Below are positions 20,504 to 28,910 of a stretch of DNA of 64,000 nucleotides, piece by piece; positions within the stretch are counted from its first letter, which is position 1, and every line of letters starts with the position of its first letter. A model generated the notes under the pieces. The model was not told the DNA's origin and ran no database searches. It saw only the letters and a program-made list of their open reading frames with translations. The position numbers were made by a program, and so were the translations under genes. Source of the stretch: Streptomyces halstedii (GTDB taxonomy: Bacteria; Actinomycetota; Actinomycetes; Streptomycetales; Streptomycetaceae); the NCBI GenBank assembly GCA_000720535.1, contig JOAZ01000028.1, forward strand, positions 1 through 64,000, read 5' to 3'.

Positions 20504-21340
20504 TCAGGCCTCCGTTCCGGTGCTCTCAGCCGGAGCAGCGGCGACGGGAGCCTCGGCCTTGGGGGCCTCGGCTGCCGGCGCGGACTGCTGCGGCTTGCGG
20601 CCGCGACCGCCGCGCTCGCCACCACGGCCACCACGGCCGGCCGGGCGGTCAGCGCCGCCCCGGGCCGGACGGTTGCCGGCGCGAGCCGCTGCGTTCTCGG
20701 CGCGGACCTCGGCGATGTTCTTGACGTCGCCCTTGTAGATCCAGACCTTCACGCCGATGCGGCCGAAGGTCGTCTTGGCCTCGAAGAAGCCGTAGTCGAC
20801 GTTCGCGCGGAGCGTGTGCAGGGGCACACGGCCCTCGCGGTAGAACTCCGAGCGGGACATCTCGGCGCCGCCGAGGCGGCCACCGCACTGGATCTTGATG
20901 CCCTTGGCGCCGGCCTTCATCGTGCTCTGCATGCTCTTGCGCATGGCACGACGGAAGGAGACGCGGGAGGAGAGCTGCTCGGCGACGGCCTGGGCCACCA
21001 GCTGAGCGTCCACCTCGGGGTTCTTGACCTCAAGGATGTTCAGCTGGACCTGCTTGCCGGTCAGCTTCTCCAGCTCGCCGCGGATGCGGTCGGCCTCGGC
21101 GCCGCGGCGGCCGATGACGATGCCCGGACGAGCGGTGTGGATGTCGACACGGACCCGGTCGCGGGTGCGCTCGATCTCCACCTTGGAGATGCCGGCCCGC
21201 TCCATGCCCTTCGTCATCATGCGACGAATGGCAACGTCTTCCTTGACGTAGTCCTTGTACAGCTTGTCGGCGTACCAACGGGACTTGAAGTCCGTGGTAA
21301 TGCCGAGTCGGAACCCATGCGGGTTAACCTTCTGGCCCAT
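20504..21340 (-). CDS. rpsC: 30S ribosomal protein S3
   Basis: 278-aa protein with the KH domain [20 protein letters not shown] at about residues 73-92, the S3 C-terminal domain ([14 protein letters not shown]), and a long actinobacterial tail rich in Arg-Gly-Gly and then Ala/Pro/Glu. The tail is about 45 residues longer than E. coli S3. Its start overlaps the rplV stop (TAATG). Confidence 0.98.
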   Translation of the reverse strand: MGQKVNPHGFRLGITTDFKSRWYADKLYKDYVKEDVAIRRMMTKGMERAGISKVEIERTRDRVRVDIHTARPGIVIGRRGAEADRIRGELEKLTGKQVQLNILEVKNPEVDAQLVAQAVAEQLSSRVSFRRAMRKSMQSTMKAGAKGIKIQCGGRLGGAEMSRSEFYREGRVPLHTLRANVDYGFFEAKTTFGRIGVKVWIYKGDVKNIAEVRAENAAARAGNRPARGGADRPAGRGGRGGERGGRGRKPQQSAPAAEAPKAEAPVAAAPAESTGTEA

Positions 21341-21687
21341 TACCGGGTTCCTTCCTTGCTGCTGACGACCACGGTGATGTGGCTGGTCCGCTTACGGATC
21401 CGGTAGGCACGGCCCTGAGCACGCGGACGGAACCGCTTCAGGGTCGGGCCCTCGTCCACGTACGCCTCGCTGATGACCAGCGAAGAGGCGTCAGGGTGGT
21501 CGTAGTTGTGTGCAGCGTTGGCGATGGCGCTGTCCAGCACCTTGCCAACCGGCACGCTCGCGGCCTGCGGGGCGAAACGCAGGACCGCCTGAGCCTCCGT
21601 GGCATCCATGCCACGGATGAGGTCCACCACTCGGCGGGCCTTCATGGGCGTGACGCGGATGTACCGCGCCTGGGCCCTGGCTTCCAT
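21340..21687 (-). CDS. rplV: 50S ribosomal protein L22
   Basis: 115-aa tunnel-lining protein, [20 protein letters not shown] with the macrolide-loop region [19 protein letters not shown] intact. ATG at 21687 has GAAGGGAC upstream; ATGs at 21711 and 21723 would add 8 or 12 non-conserved residues. Confidence 0.97.
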   Translation of the reverse strand: MEARAQARYIRVTPMKARRVVDLIRGMDATEAQAVLRFAPQAASVPVGKVLDSAIANAAHNYDHPDASSLVISEAYVDEGPTLKRFRPRAQGRAYRIRKRTSHITVVVSSKEGTR

Positions 21688-21730
21688 GGTTGTCCCTTCG
21701 GTGTGAGTCATAGTCGTTTCCACCCCGCGC

Positions 21731-22012
21731 TTAGCGGCGCTTCGACTTCCGGTCGTCCTTGACGTGGCCGCGGAAGGTGCGAGTCGGCGAGAACTCGCCG
21801 AGCTTGTGGCCGACCATCGACTCGGTGACGAACACCGGGACGTGGATCTTGCCGTTGTGCACCGCGATGGTGTGACCCAGCATGGCCGGGACGATCATCG
21901 AGCGACGGGACCAGGTCTTGATGACGTTCTTGGTGCCTGCCTCGTTCTGTACGTCCACCTTCTTGATGAGGTGTCCGTCGACGAAGGGCCCCTTCTTGAG
22001 ACTGCGCGGCAT
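21731..22012 (-). CDS. rpsS: 30S ribosomal protein S19
   Basis: 93-aa head protein, [20 protein letters not shown] with [20 protein letters not shown]. Starts 12 bases after rplB. Confidence 0.98.
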   Translation of the reverse strand: MPRSLKKGPFVDGHLIKKVDVQNEAGTKNVIKTWSRRSMIVPAMLGHTIAVHNGKIHVPVFVTESMVGHKLGEFSPTRTFRGHVKDDRKSKRR

Positions 22013-22024
22013 CTAAACCCGCTC

Positions 22025-22861
22025 CTAGCGCTTCTTGTTCGTCTTGCGGCGGCGGACGATGTACTTGTTGCTCGCCTTCTTGGGAGAACGAGTACGACCC
22101 TCCTTCTGACCCCACGGCGAGACCGGGTGACGACCACCGGAGGTCTTGCCTTCACCACCACCGTGCGGGTGGTCAACCGGGTTCATCACGACACCGCGGA
22201 CGGTCGGGCGCACGCCCTTCCAGCGCATGCGGCCGGCCTTGCCCCAGTTGATGTTCGACTGCTCGGCGTTGCCGACCTCGCCGATGGTGGCGCGGCAGCG
22301 GGCGTCGACCAGCCGGATCTCGCCGGACGGCATACGAAGGTGGGCCATGGTGCCCTCCTTCGCCAGCAGCTGCACGGAGGCACCCGCGGAGCGGGCGAAC
22401 TTCGCGCCGCCGCCGGGCCGCAGCTCGATGGCGTGGATCGTCGTACCGACCGGGATGTTGCGCAGCGCCAGGTTGTTGCCCGGCTTGATGTCGGCGGCCG
22501 GACCGTTCTCGACGCGGTCACCCTGCGACAGGCCACGGGGGGCGATGATGTAGCGCTTCTCGCCGTCCGCGTAGTGCAGCAGCGCGATGCGCGCGGTGCG
22601 GTTCGGGTCGTACTCGATGTGCGCGACCTTGGCCGGCACGCCGTCCTTGTCGTGACGACGGAAGTCGATCACGCGGTAGGCGCGCTTGTGGCCACCACCC
22701 TGGTGGCGAACGGTCACACGACCGGCGTTGTTACGGCCGCCCTTGCTGTGCAGGGGGCGGACCAGCGACTTCTCCGGCGTGGACCGCGTGACCTCGACAA
22801 AGTCGGCGACGCTGGAGCCACGACGGCCCGGGGTCGTCGGCTTGTACTTGCGGATACCCAT
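22025..22861 (-). CDS. rplB: 50S ribosomal protein L2
   Basis: 278-aa peptidyl-transferase-associated protein, [20 protein letters not shown]. It keeps the [20 protein letters not shown] loop containing the key histidine near the active centre. Confidence 0.98.
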   Translation of the reverse strand: MGIRKYKPTTPGRRGSSVADFVEVTRSTPEKSLVRPLHSKGGRNNAGRVTVRHQGGGHKRAYRVIDFRRHDKDGVPAKVAHIEYDPNRTARIALLHYADGEKRYIIAPRGLSQGDRVENGPAADIKPGNNLALRNIPVGTTIHAIELRPGGGAKFARSAGASVQLLAKEGTMAHLRMPSGEIRLVDARCRATIGEVGNAEQSNINWGKAGRMRWKGVRPTVRGVVMNPVDHPHGGGEGKTSGGRHPVSPWGQKEGRTRSPKKASNKYIVRRRKTNKKR

Positions 22862-22900
22862 TTCTCAGTCCTCGTCCGATTCCGGACGACTCGACCTCCG

Positions 22901-23224
22901 TCAGGAGGTCGGGCCGCCGAAGATGTCGATACGGTCGCCCTCGGCGAGGGTCACGATGGCGCGCTTCGTGTCGGCGCGCTTGCCGAAACCGGTGCGGGTG
23001 CGCTTGCGCTTGCCCTGCCGGTTGATCGTGTTGACCCCGGTGACCTTGACCGAGAAGACCGCTTCCACGGCCTGCTTGATCTGGGTCTTGTTGGAGCCGG
23101 GCGCGACGATGAACGTGTACTTGTTCTCGTCGAGCAGCGCGTAGCTCTTCTCGGAAACGACCGGCTTGACGAGAACGTCGCGCGGGTCCGAGTAGGTCTT
23201 GCTGGTAACGGTCGCCTCACTCAT
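22901..23224 (-). CDS. rplW: 50S ribosomal protein L23
   Basis: 107-aa exit-site protein that docks trigger factor and [23 protein letters not shown] and [20 protein letters not shown]. One-base overlap with the rplD stop (TGATG). Confidence 0.98.
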   Translation of the reverse strand: MSEATVTSKTYSDPRDVLVKPVVSEKSYALLDENKYTFIVAPGSNKTQIKQAVEAVFSVKVTGVNTINRQGKRKRTRTGFGKRADTKRAIVTLAEGDRIDIFGGPTS

Positions 23225-23874
23225 CAGGCGGCGCTCCCTTCGGTCTCAGCGGTCTGGGGGCCAGACACGAAGGACTCGAAAGCGGCCTGGGTGAAGACCA
23301 CGTCGTCAGAGACGATCACGTCGTACGTGTTCAGCTGGCCCGGCTCCAGGATGTGCACCTGGGGCAGGTTGCGCGCGGACAGCCACGCGGCCTCGTCGGA
23401 ACGCTCGACGACCAGGAGCAGGTTGCTGCGCTCCGAGATCTTGCCGAACAGCGTCTTGACGGCCTTGGTGGAGATCCCACCCTCGACCACGCCGGTGACG
23501 ACGTGGATGCGGGAGTGACGCGCCCGGTCCGAGAGGGCACCGCGCAGGGCGGCGGCCTTCATCTTCTTCGGGGTGCGCTGCGAGTAGTCGCGCGGCTGCG
23601 GGCCGTGGACGACGCCACCGCCGACGAACTGCGGTGCGCGGGTCGAACCCTGGCGGGCGCGGCCGGTGCCCTTCTGGCGGTACGGCTTGCGGCCACCACC
23701 ACGGACTTCGCCGCGACGCTTGGTCTTGTGCGTGCCCTGACGGGCGGCTGCCAGCTGTGCGACGACGACCTGGTGGATCAGCGGAACGCTGGTCTTCGCG
23801 TCGAAGATCTCCGCGGGGAGCTCGACGGTACCGGCCTTGTCGCCTGCCGGCGAAAGGATGTCAATGGTGCTCAT
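23224..23874 (-). CDS. rplD: 50S ribosomal protein L4
   Basis: 216-aa tunnel protein with the extended loop [20 protein letters not shown] and [12 protein letters not shown]. In E. coli L4 autoregulates the S10 operon; whether the long leader of this operon is an L4 target is unknown. Confidence 0.97.
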   Translation of the reverse strand: MSTIDILSPAGDKAGTVELPAEIFDAKTSVPLIHQVVVAQLAAARQGTHKTKRRGEVRGGGRKPYRQKGTGRARQGSTRAPQFVGGGVVHGPQPRDYSQRTPKKMKAAALRGALSDRARHSRIHVVTGVVEGGISTKAVKTLFGKISERSNLLLVVERSDEAAWLSARNLPQVHILEPGQLNTYDVIVSDDVVFTQAAFESFVSGPQTAETEGSAA

Positions 23875-23878
23875 TACC

Positions 23879-24523
23879 TCAAGCCCCCTTGGCCGCGGTA
23901 CGGACCAGGACGAGGCCGCCGTTGGGACCGGGGACCGCGCCCTTGATGAGCAGCAGACCCTTCTCCGCGTCGACCGCGTGGATGGTCAGGTTCTGGGTGG
24001 TGACGCGCTCGTTGCCCATGCGACCGGCCATGCGCATGCCCTTGAAGACACGCCCAGGGGTGGCGCAGCCACCGATCGAACCGGGGGAGCGGTGCTTGCG
24101 CTGGACGCCGTGTCCGGCGCCGAGGCCCTTGAAGTTGTGACGCTTCATGACACCGGCGAAGCCCTTGCCCTTGCTCTTGCCCGTGACGTCGACCTTGACG
24201 CCGGACTCGAACACCTCGGCAGTGACCTCCTGGCCCAGCGTGTACTCGCTGGCGTCAGGGGTGCGGAGCTCCACCAGGTGGCGGCGCGGGGTGACGTCGG
24301 CCTTGGCGAAGTGACCCTTGAGGGGCTTGTTCACCTTGCGCGGGTCGATCTCGCCGAAGGCGATCTGGACCGACTCGTAGCCGTCGCTGTCGTTGGTGCG
24401 GACCTGGGTGACGACACACGGCCCGGCCTTGACGACGGTCACCGGGACAACCCGGTTGTTCTCGTCCCAGACCTGGGTCATGCCGAGCTTCTCGCCCAGG
24501 ACGCCCTTAATGTTCTTAGCCAT
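23879..24523 (-). CDS. rplC: 50S ribosomal protein L3
   Basis: 214-aa protein starting [20 protein letters not shown], with [20 protein letters not shown] reaching the peptidyl-transferase centre. ATG at 24523 is preferred over a GTG four codons upstream whose binding site would be too close. Confidence 0.97.
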   Translation of the reverse strand: MAKNIKGVLGEKLGMTQVWDENNRVVPVTVVKAGPCVVTQVRTNDSDGYESVQIAFGEIDPRKVNKPLKGHFAKADVTPRRHLVELRTPDASEYTLGQEVTAEVFESGVKVDVTGKSKGKGFAGVMKRHNFKGLGAGHGVQRKHRSPGSIGGCATPGRVFKGMRMAGRMGNERVTTQNLTIHAVDAEKGLLLIKGAVPGPNGGLVLVRTAAKGA

Positions 24524-24536
24524 CTCGCGCGTCACC

Positions 24537-24845
24537 TCAGAGCTTGATCTCGATGTCGACGCCAGCCGGCAGGTCGAGACGCATCAGCGAGTCAACCGTC
24601 TTCGGCGTGGGGTCGAGGATGTCGATGAGGCGCTTGTGCGTCCGCATCTCGAAGTGCTCGCGCGAGTCCTTGTACTTGTGCGGCGACTTGATGACGCAGT
24701 ACACGTTCTTCTCAGTGGGCAGCGGCACCGGGCCCGCGACCGACGCACCAGTGCGGGTCACCGTCTCGACGATCTTCTTCGCCGAGGAGTCGATGACCTC
24801 GTGGTCGTAGGCCTTGAGCCGGATGCGGATCTTCTGTCCCGCCAT
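24537..24845 (-). CDS. rpsJ: 30S ribosomal protein S10 (NusE)
   Basis: 102-aa protein, [20 protein letters not shown] and [20 protein letters not shown]. It also acts as NusE, linking NusG (51405-52283) to the ribosome. First gene of the S10 operon, preceded by a leader of about 350 bases. Confidence 0.98.
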   Translation of the reverse strand: MAGQKIRIRLKAYDHEVIDSSAKKIVETVTRTGASVAGPVPLPTEKNVYCVIKSPHKYKDSREHFEMRTHKRLIDILDPTPKTVDSLMRLDLPAGVDIEIKL

Positions 24846-24905
24846 GGCTGCTAGTAGTCCTGTCTCTCAATAACGCTCTGGAACCCGGCGGTTCGATAAC
24901 TCCGC

Positions 24906-24932
24906 CTCCGACCCACGCGGTCGGGCGTGTCG
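24906..24932 (-). promoter_or_regulatory. Conserved leader element of the rpsJ operon
   Basis: A 27-nt stretch identical at 26 positions to one in the rpsL leader (39021-39047). On the minus strand it reads CGACACGCCCGACC then GCGTGGGTCGGAG; the core CCGACC-(GCGTG)-GGTCGG folds into a 6-bp hairpin with a 5-base loop. A GTTCCAG heptamer follows within 30 bases in both leaders. The function is unknown; a regulatory or antitermination element is plausible. Confidence 0.6.
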
Positions 24933-25203
24933 CATCCCCTCTACGAAGATCTCCCGAAGGATTTCCCAACCAAGGGGGTGCGGGCCGAAACCGCGCTGCC
25001 GGGGGCGAAACCCCACCGGGTGCCTGGTCAGCGCCCCACTGACGCTTCCCGGAAGATTCCCGTACGTCCGGCCCGAAGGGGCCGACGAGTACTGTGGGAC
25101 TCGCTTCCGGTCCTCCCGGCGGGAGGCGCGCAGCATTGACACTCAACCGAGCAACCTGGCTAGTGTGACACACGGCCTGCGGCGCTGGCCAATCGGGTCG
25201 GGA

Positions 25204-25231
25204 ATCCTACCCCCTACGAGGGACCGGTCAA
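25204..25231 (-). promoter_or_regulatory. rpsJ (S10 operon) promoter
   Basis: Minus-strand TTGACC (25226-25231), 16-base spacer, TAGGAT (25204-25209): a close match to principal-sigma promoters of Streptomyces. It predicts a 5' leader of about 350 bases. The gene-free interval 24846-25491 otherwise holds the conserved leader element and, beyond the promoter, about 260 bases of GC-rich sequence with no gene or repeat I can support. Confidence 0.7.
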
Positions 25232-25491
25232 ACGCAGACGGCCGCGCGGGGGGTCGCGAGCCCGCCGTTCAGGTGCCGGCCGCTGGCTCGTGGGGGGGGG
25301 TCGGCCCTCTTGGCATATGCCGCCGGAATGGTGGGCTCGCGGACCTGGCGCCCGTCCGGCCCGTGTTCACCGCACGGCAGGAGCGGGGGACGCGGTGGAC
25401 GTATATAGGGTGCGGACACCCCGGGGCTGAGCCCTTCCCGCGCGTCCCACCTCGCGGCGATCAAGATGGGGGCGCGGCCGCCGCGGGAACG

Positions 25492-25698
25492 TCAGCGCGG
25501 CGCCACGTACGCCAGGAAGTCGGCCCACGCGGGACCGCCCACGGCGAAACGCGGGCCTGCGGCGTTCTTGGAGTCCCGGACGTGCACCGCCGCCACTGTT
25601 GCCGCGACCTCGACGCAGTCGGGCCCGTCGTTGGTGCTGTGGCTGCTCTTGCGCCACAGCAACGCGGAGTCGCCCCCGGCGTCGGACTTGAGGATCAT
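25492..25698 (-). CDS. DUF397 protein, copy 1
   Basis: 68-aa small protein with the DUF397 hallmarks WRKSSHSTNDGPDCVEVA, VHVRDSKN and the terminal WADFLAYV. DUF397 proteins are typically encoded beside WhiJ-like XRE regulators in Streptomyces and are thought to act as their partners. This copy is the most divergent of the three, at the downstream end of the series that starts with the XRE gene. Confidence 0.9.
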   Translation of the reverse strand: MILKSDAGGDSALLWRKSSHSTNDGPDCVEVAATVAAVHVRDSKNAAGPRFAVGGPAWADFLAYVAPR

Positions 25699-25722
25699 GT
25701 CTCTCCTCGCACTTCGGGAACG

Positions 25723-25929
25723 TCAGCCCTGCGAGGCGTACGCAACGAACCTGGCCCACGCCGGACCGGCCACGGCGAAACGCGGGCCCTCGGCGTTCTT
25801 GGAGTCCCGGACGTGCACCCCGCCAGAGGCAGCCGCGACCTCGACGCACTCAGGGCCGTCGCTGGTGCTGTAGCTGCTCTTGACCCACGTCAGCGCGGAA
25901 CCGTCTCCAGTAGCGGACTTGAGAATCAC
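25723..25929 (-). CDS. DUF397 protein, copy 2
   Basis: 68 aa, W-VKSSYSTSDGPECVEVA type with VHVRDSKNAEGPRFAV and WARFVAYASQG. From the stop codon back over about 167 bases it is nearly identical to copy 3 (two base differences that I can count), while the first 18 codons differ. It starts from an ATG within the 25-base gap after copy 3. Confidence 0.92.
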   Translation of the reverse strand: MILKSATGDGSALTWVKSSYSTSDGPECVEVAAASGGVHVRDSKNAEGPRFAVAGPAWARFVAYASQG

Positions 25930-25954
25930 GCCTCCCCCTCACGCTTTCGGAATG

Positions 25955-26161
25955 TCAGCCCTGCGAGGCGTACGCGACGAACCTGGCCCACGCCGGACCG
26001 GCCACGGCGAAACGCGGGCCCTCGGCGTTCTTGGAGTCCCGGACGTGCACCCCGCCACAGGCAGCCGCGACCTCGACGCACTCAGGGCCGTCGCTGGTGC
26101 TGTAGCTGCTCTTGACCCACGTCAGCTCGTGCGCGCTGGCGGTAGAGGGCTTGACACTCAT
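25955..26161 (-). CDS. DUF397 protein, copy 3
   Basis: 68 aa; same C-terminal 50 residues as copy 2 except for Cys in place of Ser in the AAACGG/AAASGG stretch, but an unrelated N-terminus (MSVKPSTASAHEL). Its ATG overlaps the stop of the XRE regulator gene by four bases (ATGA), so the two are translationally coupled, consistent with a protein pair. Confidence 0.93.
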   Translation of the reverse strand: MSVKPSTASAHELTWVKSSYSTSDGPECVEVAAACGGVHVRDSKNAEGPRFAVAGPAWARFVAYASQG

Positions 26162-27039
26162 GTTTCTCCCAGCAGTTTCTCGATGAAGGCTCGCGACAAC
26201 CGAGGCGTGAGCGCCTGCGCCCGGATCATGCCGTACCGCATGTCAAGGATCTGGACTTCTTTGGGCTCGGCGATCAGCCGACTGGTGAGCTGAACTTCGT
26301 TGTGCCCCACAGCCGTTCCATCGTTCAGCTTAAGCACCTGTAGCGAGCCGTCCAGCCCCGCGTGCTCCTCCGTCGCGGTAGGCATGACCTGAATCTCGAC
26401 ATGCCGCAACGCGCCGACCGTCAGCAGGTGCTCCAACTGGCGTCGCAGTGCCCCCTTGCCCCCGGTCGGTCGTCGCAGCACCGCCTCTTCCTGCACGAAG
26501 GTCAGCAGTGGAGCGGGCCTCCGCTCGAAGATCGACTGCCGAGCCATACGAGCGGCTACCAGCCGCTCGACTTCGTCCTCGCTAAAAGCCGGCCGACGCT
26601 CTCCGAACAGCGCACGAGCGTACTCCTCAGTCTGAAGGAGCCCATGAACGACGACGCTGGCGTAGGCGCCCATCTCGACGGTGGCCGCCTCCAACTTGGC
26701 CAGATCCCGCACCTTCTTCGGGTAGCGGGCCTCGGCCACGTCCCCCTTCATCGCGGCGATCCTGCCGCCCGCTTCCAGGACCCGGTCCGCGCTGTCCAGG
26801 AACTCGGGCTTCGGGGCCCGGCGGCCGCGTTCGACGCAGGAGACCATCTCCTCGCTGTACCCGATGGCCGCGCCCAACTCCGCCTGGCGCAGGCCCGCCG
26901 ACTCCCGCCAGAGCTTGATCTGCCGGCCGACCGCCTTCATCACCGCCCCTGAGTCGTCCTCCAGAGCCGCGTCCCAGGACGAGCCGTCCGCACCATCGGT
27001 CGTGCAATCCGCCCGCCCCGCGCCCTTGCCTGCCCCCAT
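26158..27039 (-). CDS. XRE-family regulator with DUF5753 domain (WhiJ-like)
   Basis: DNA-binding regulator of 293 aa. An N-terminal helix-turn-helix of the XRE type (IKLWRESAGLRQAELGAAIG, then SEEMVSCVERGRRAPKPEFL) is followed by the DUF5753 domain (about residues 100-290: MGAYASVVVHGLLQTEEYAR, ARMARQSIFER, LDGSLQVLKL, LSRAFIEKLLGET). WhiJ-type proteins with adjacent DUF397 and AbaA-type ATPase genes form a large paralogous set in Streptomyces linked to development and antibiotic control. ATG at 27039 is chosen for its AGGTGGG site; ATG at 27054 or 27063 or TTG at 27069 are alternatives. It is divergent from the ATPase-fold gene. Confidence 0.9.
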   Translation of the reverse strand: MGAGKGAGRADCTTDGADGSSWDAALEDDSGAVMKAVGRQIKLWRESAGLRQAELGAAIGYSEEMVSCVERGRRAPKPEFLDSADRVLEAGGRIAAMKGDVAEARYPKKVRDLAKLEAATVEMGAYASVVVHGLLQTEEYARALFGERRPAFSEDEVERLVAARMARQSIFERRPAPLLTFVQEEAVLRRPTGGKGALRRQLEHLLTVGALRHVEIQVMPTATEEHAGLDGSLQVLKLNDGTAVGHNEVQLTSRLIAEPKEVQILDMRYGMIRAQALTPRLSRAFIEKLLGET

Positions 27040-27176
27040 GCACACCCACCTCATCGCGTTCATGTCCAACGGTGCCCATCACCCGTATGTCACGGCGTAC
27101 CGCCCGGACCGAATCGGGCCGCAGCCGTACAAGGGCTCTCCGCACGGGCGTCAGCCCTTCCGAGATTAGCCACCGA

Positions 27177-27620
27177 ATGGCCACGCTGAGTGACGTGAGC
27201 CAAGAAATCACCCGAACCGAGAATTCCGCTCCCACCAGGGAGTTCACCGTGCTGCTCTCCCCCACCCGGCGCGGAGCACGCCTCGCCCGGCTGCTGACCA
27301 CAGCGCACCTAGCCGACTGGGGCCTCTCGCCGGAACCCGCAGCGCACGTCGTCGCGGAGCTGGCCAACAACGCCGCCACCCACGGGCGGGTATCAGGGCG
27401 GGACTTCCGGCTGGACGTGACGGTCCGCGACGACAAACAGCTGCGGATCGAAGTCACCGACACCAGGAGTGAACAGCTACCCACCCCCGGAACCCCCGCC
27501 GACGACGCGGAGACCGGACGCGGGCTCCTGATCGTCGAAGCCCTGGCCGACCGCTGGGGCGTGGACCACGGGCCCGTGCCCCGCAAGACCGTCTGGGCCG
27601 AGATCGACCTCCTGCCGTGA
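27177..27620 (+). CDS. HATPase-fold regulatory protein (AbaA/anti-sigma-type)
   Basis: 147-aa protein with a GHKL ATP-binding fold: the N-box is VVAELANNAATHG and the G-box is DAETGRGLLIVEALADRWG. No histidine phosphorylation domain is attached, so it resembles stand-alone anti-sigma-factor/RsbW-type kinases common in Streptomyces. Divergent from the XRE/DUF397 series, which is the usual arrangement of WhiJ/AbaA loci. ATG at 27177 is preferred; an in-frame ATG upstream would add an Arg-rich, unconserved segment. Confidence 0.88.
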   Translation: MATLSDVSQEITRTENSAPTREFTVLLSPTRRGARLARLLTTAHLADWGLSPEPAAHVVAELANNAATHGRVSGRDFRLDVTVRDDKQLRIEVTDTRSEQLPTPGTPADDAETGRGLLIVEALADRWGVDHGPVPRKTVWAEIDLLP

Positions 27621-27626
27621 CCGCCG

Positions 27627-27658
27627 CCACCGGGTCGCGGAAACCCACGACCCGGTGG
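27627..27658 (+). terminator. Hairpin downstream of the HATPase-fold gene
   Basis: Perfect 11-bp stem CCACCGGGTCG/CGACCCGGTGG with a 10-base loop, 7 bases past the stop. A second partial copy of CGGGTC follows. The rest of the 240 bases to the next gene show no coding signal. Confidence 0.7.
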
Positions 27659-27901
27659 ACCGAGACCCGGTGACCCGCGACGCATAAAGCTTTTGAGGAC
27701 CTGGGGAAATGACCCTCCCCACCCCAACCCACCCTATTTCCGCTCTCGTCACTCACTCGGGTGACATAGGGCAACTGGGCTGGATTCGGAACGGGTTGCC
27801 GTGCATATGCTCGCCCCGACCACCACCGACATGAGACGGCCCTCGCCGGGACTGGCATCCCGAACGAGGGCCTGACCACCGAGGAAGTAAAGGGCTTCCC
27901 G

Positions 27902-28858
27902 ATGGATACCCAGCAGGTTAGCGCGCCCCCGTGCGCCCCATCCCGCCCGGCCGGGGTTTCCACACCCGCATCCGGCGTCATCCACGTCAACGTCCGCCAC
28001 GCGGCGGGCTTCACCGTCATCGGTAACCACCTCTCCCAGCACCGAGGACTCTCCCTCGTCGCCATCGGCCTGGCCGTACACATCCAGTCGTTCCCCGCCG
28101 GAGCCAGGATCGGCATCAAACGGCTCGCCGAGCGATTCCCCGAGAGCGAGACCCGGATCGGCTCCGCCCTACGGGAGTTGGAAGCCGCCGGTTACCTCCA
28201 CCGCAGCCGCTTACGCCTCCCTGACGGCCGCGTCGTCACCCGGACCGTCTCGTACAACCGGCCAGGAGCCGAGTCTCCTGCCGCGATCCCCCAGCCACGG
28301 ACCGGGCGGCCTCCGGCACCGGTCCCCGCCACACCCCCGCCCCCACCGCCGCTGCCTGCCCCGGCCGCACCGGTGCCCGCAGCGGTGTCCGTACCGCAAC
28401 CGGAGCCACCGACCGCGGACGTCCGCGTACCGGTCCCCACCGCCGGCACCGTGCCACCCCCACCGCTCCCCCAGGCCCGCTCGGCCACCCCCGAGCTGCA
28501 CCGGGCCGCAGCCGCCCTCCTCGCCGATCTGCGCCGCCGCGCACCGCAGTTGGTCCTCTCCGAACAGGACGTCCAGGTCCTCGCCCCCGGCGTCGCCGCT
28601 TGGCTCGAACGGGACGCGCACCCCGACACCGTCCGCCATGCCCTCACCGCCGACCTGCCGGTCCCGCTGAGACACCCGGCGAAACTCCTGCGGCACCGCA
28701 TCACGACGCTTCTGCCACCACCGCTGCCCGGTACCCGAGACCTCGCCCCGCCCATACGCCCCCGCGCGATCGTCATCCCGCTCCAGAACTGCGACCTCTG
28801 CGACCGCCGCCTTCCGCTCCCGCCGGCCCGGCCACTGCCGCGACTGCCGGGCCGATGA
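27902..28858 (+). CDS. Winged-helix protein with proline-rich linker and CxxC tail
   Basis: 318 aa in three parts. Residues about 25-120 (HVNVRHAAGFTVIGNHLSQH, LVAIGLAVHIQSFPAGARIG, IKRLAERFPESETRIGSALR) look like a winged helix-turn-helix that reads replication-initiator or MarR-type sites. Residues about 120-195 are Pro/Ala-rich and low complexity. The C-terminal part (about 200-318) contains HRAAAALLADLRRRAPQL and a CDLCDRR motif. Proteins of this form recur in Streptomyces genomes next to WhiJ-type loci; no function is established. AAAGGG precedes the ATG. It may be cotranscribed with the Rpn gene 52 bases downstream. Confidence 0.8.
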   Translation: MDTQQVSAPPCAPSRPAGVSTPASGVIHVNVRHAAGFTVIGNHLSQHRGLSLVAIGLAVHIQSFPAGARIGIKRLAERFPESETRIGSALRELEAAGYLHRSRLRLPDGRVVTRTVSYNRPGAESPAAIPQPRTGRPPAPVPATPPPPPPLPAPAAPVPAAVSVPQPEPPTADVRVPVPTAGTVPPPPLPQARSATPELHRAAAALLADLRRRAPQLVLSEQDVQVLAPGVAAWLERDAHPDTVRHALTADLPVPLRHPAKLLRHRITTLLPPPLPGTRDLAPPIRPRAIVIPLQNCDLCDRRLPLPPARPLPRLPGR

Positions 28859-28910
28859 CCACACCGCCGCCTGACCGGACGGCACGACCCACTACTCAGA
28901 ACGGACCCGC

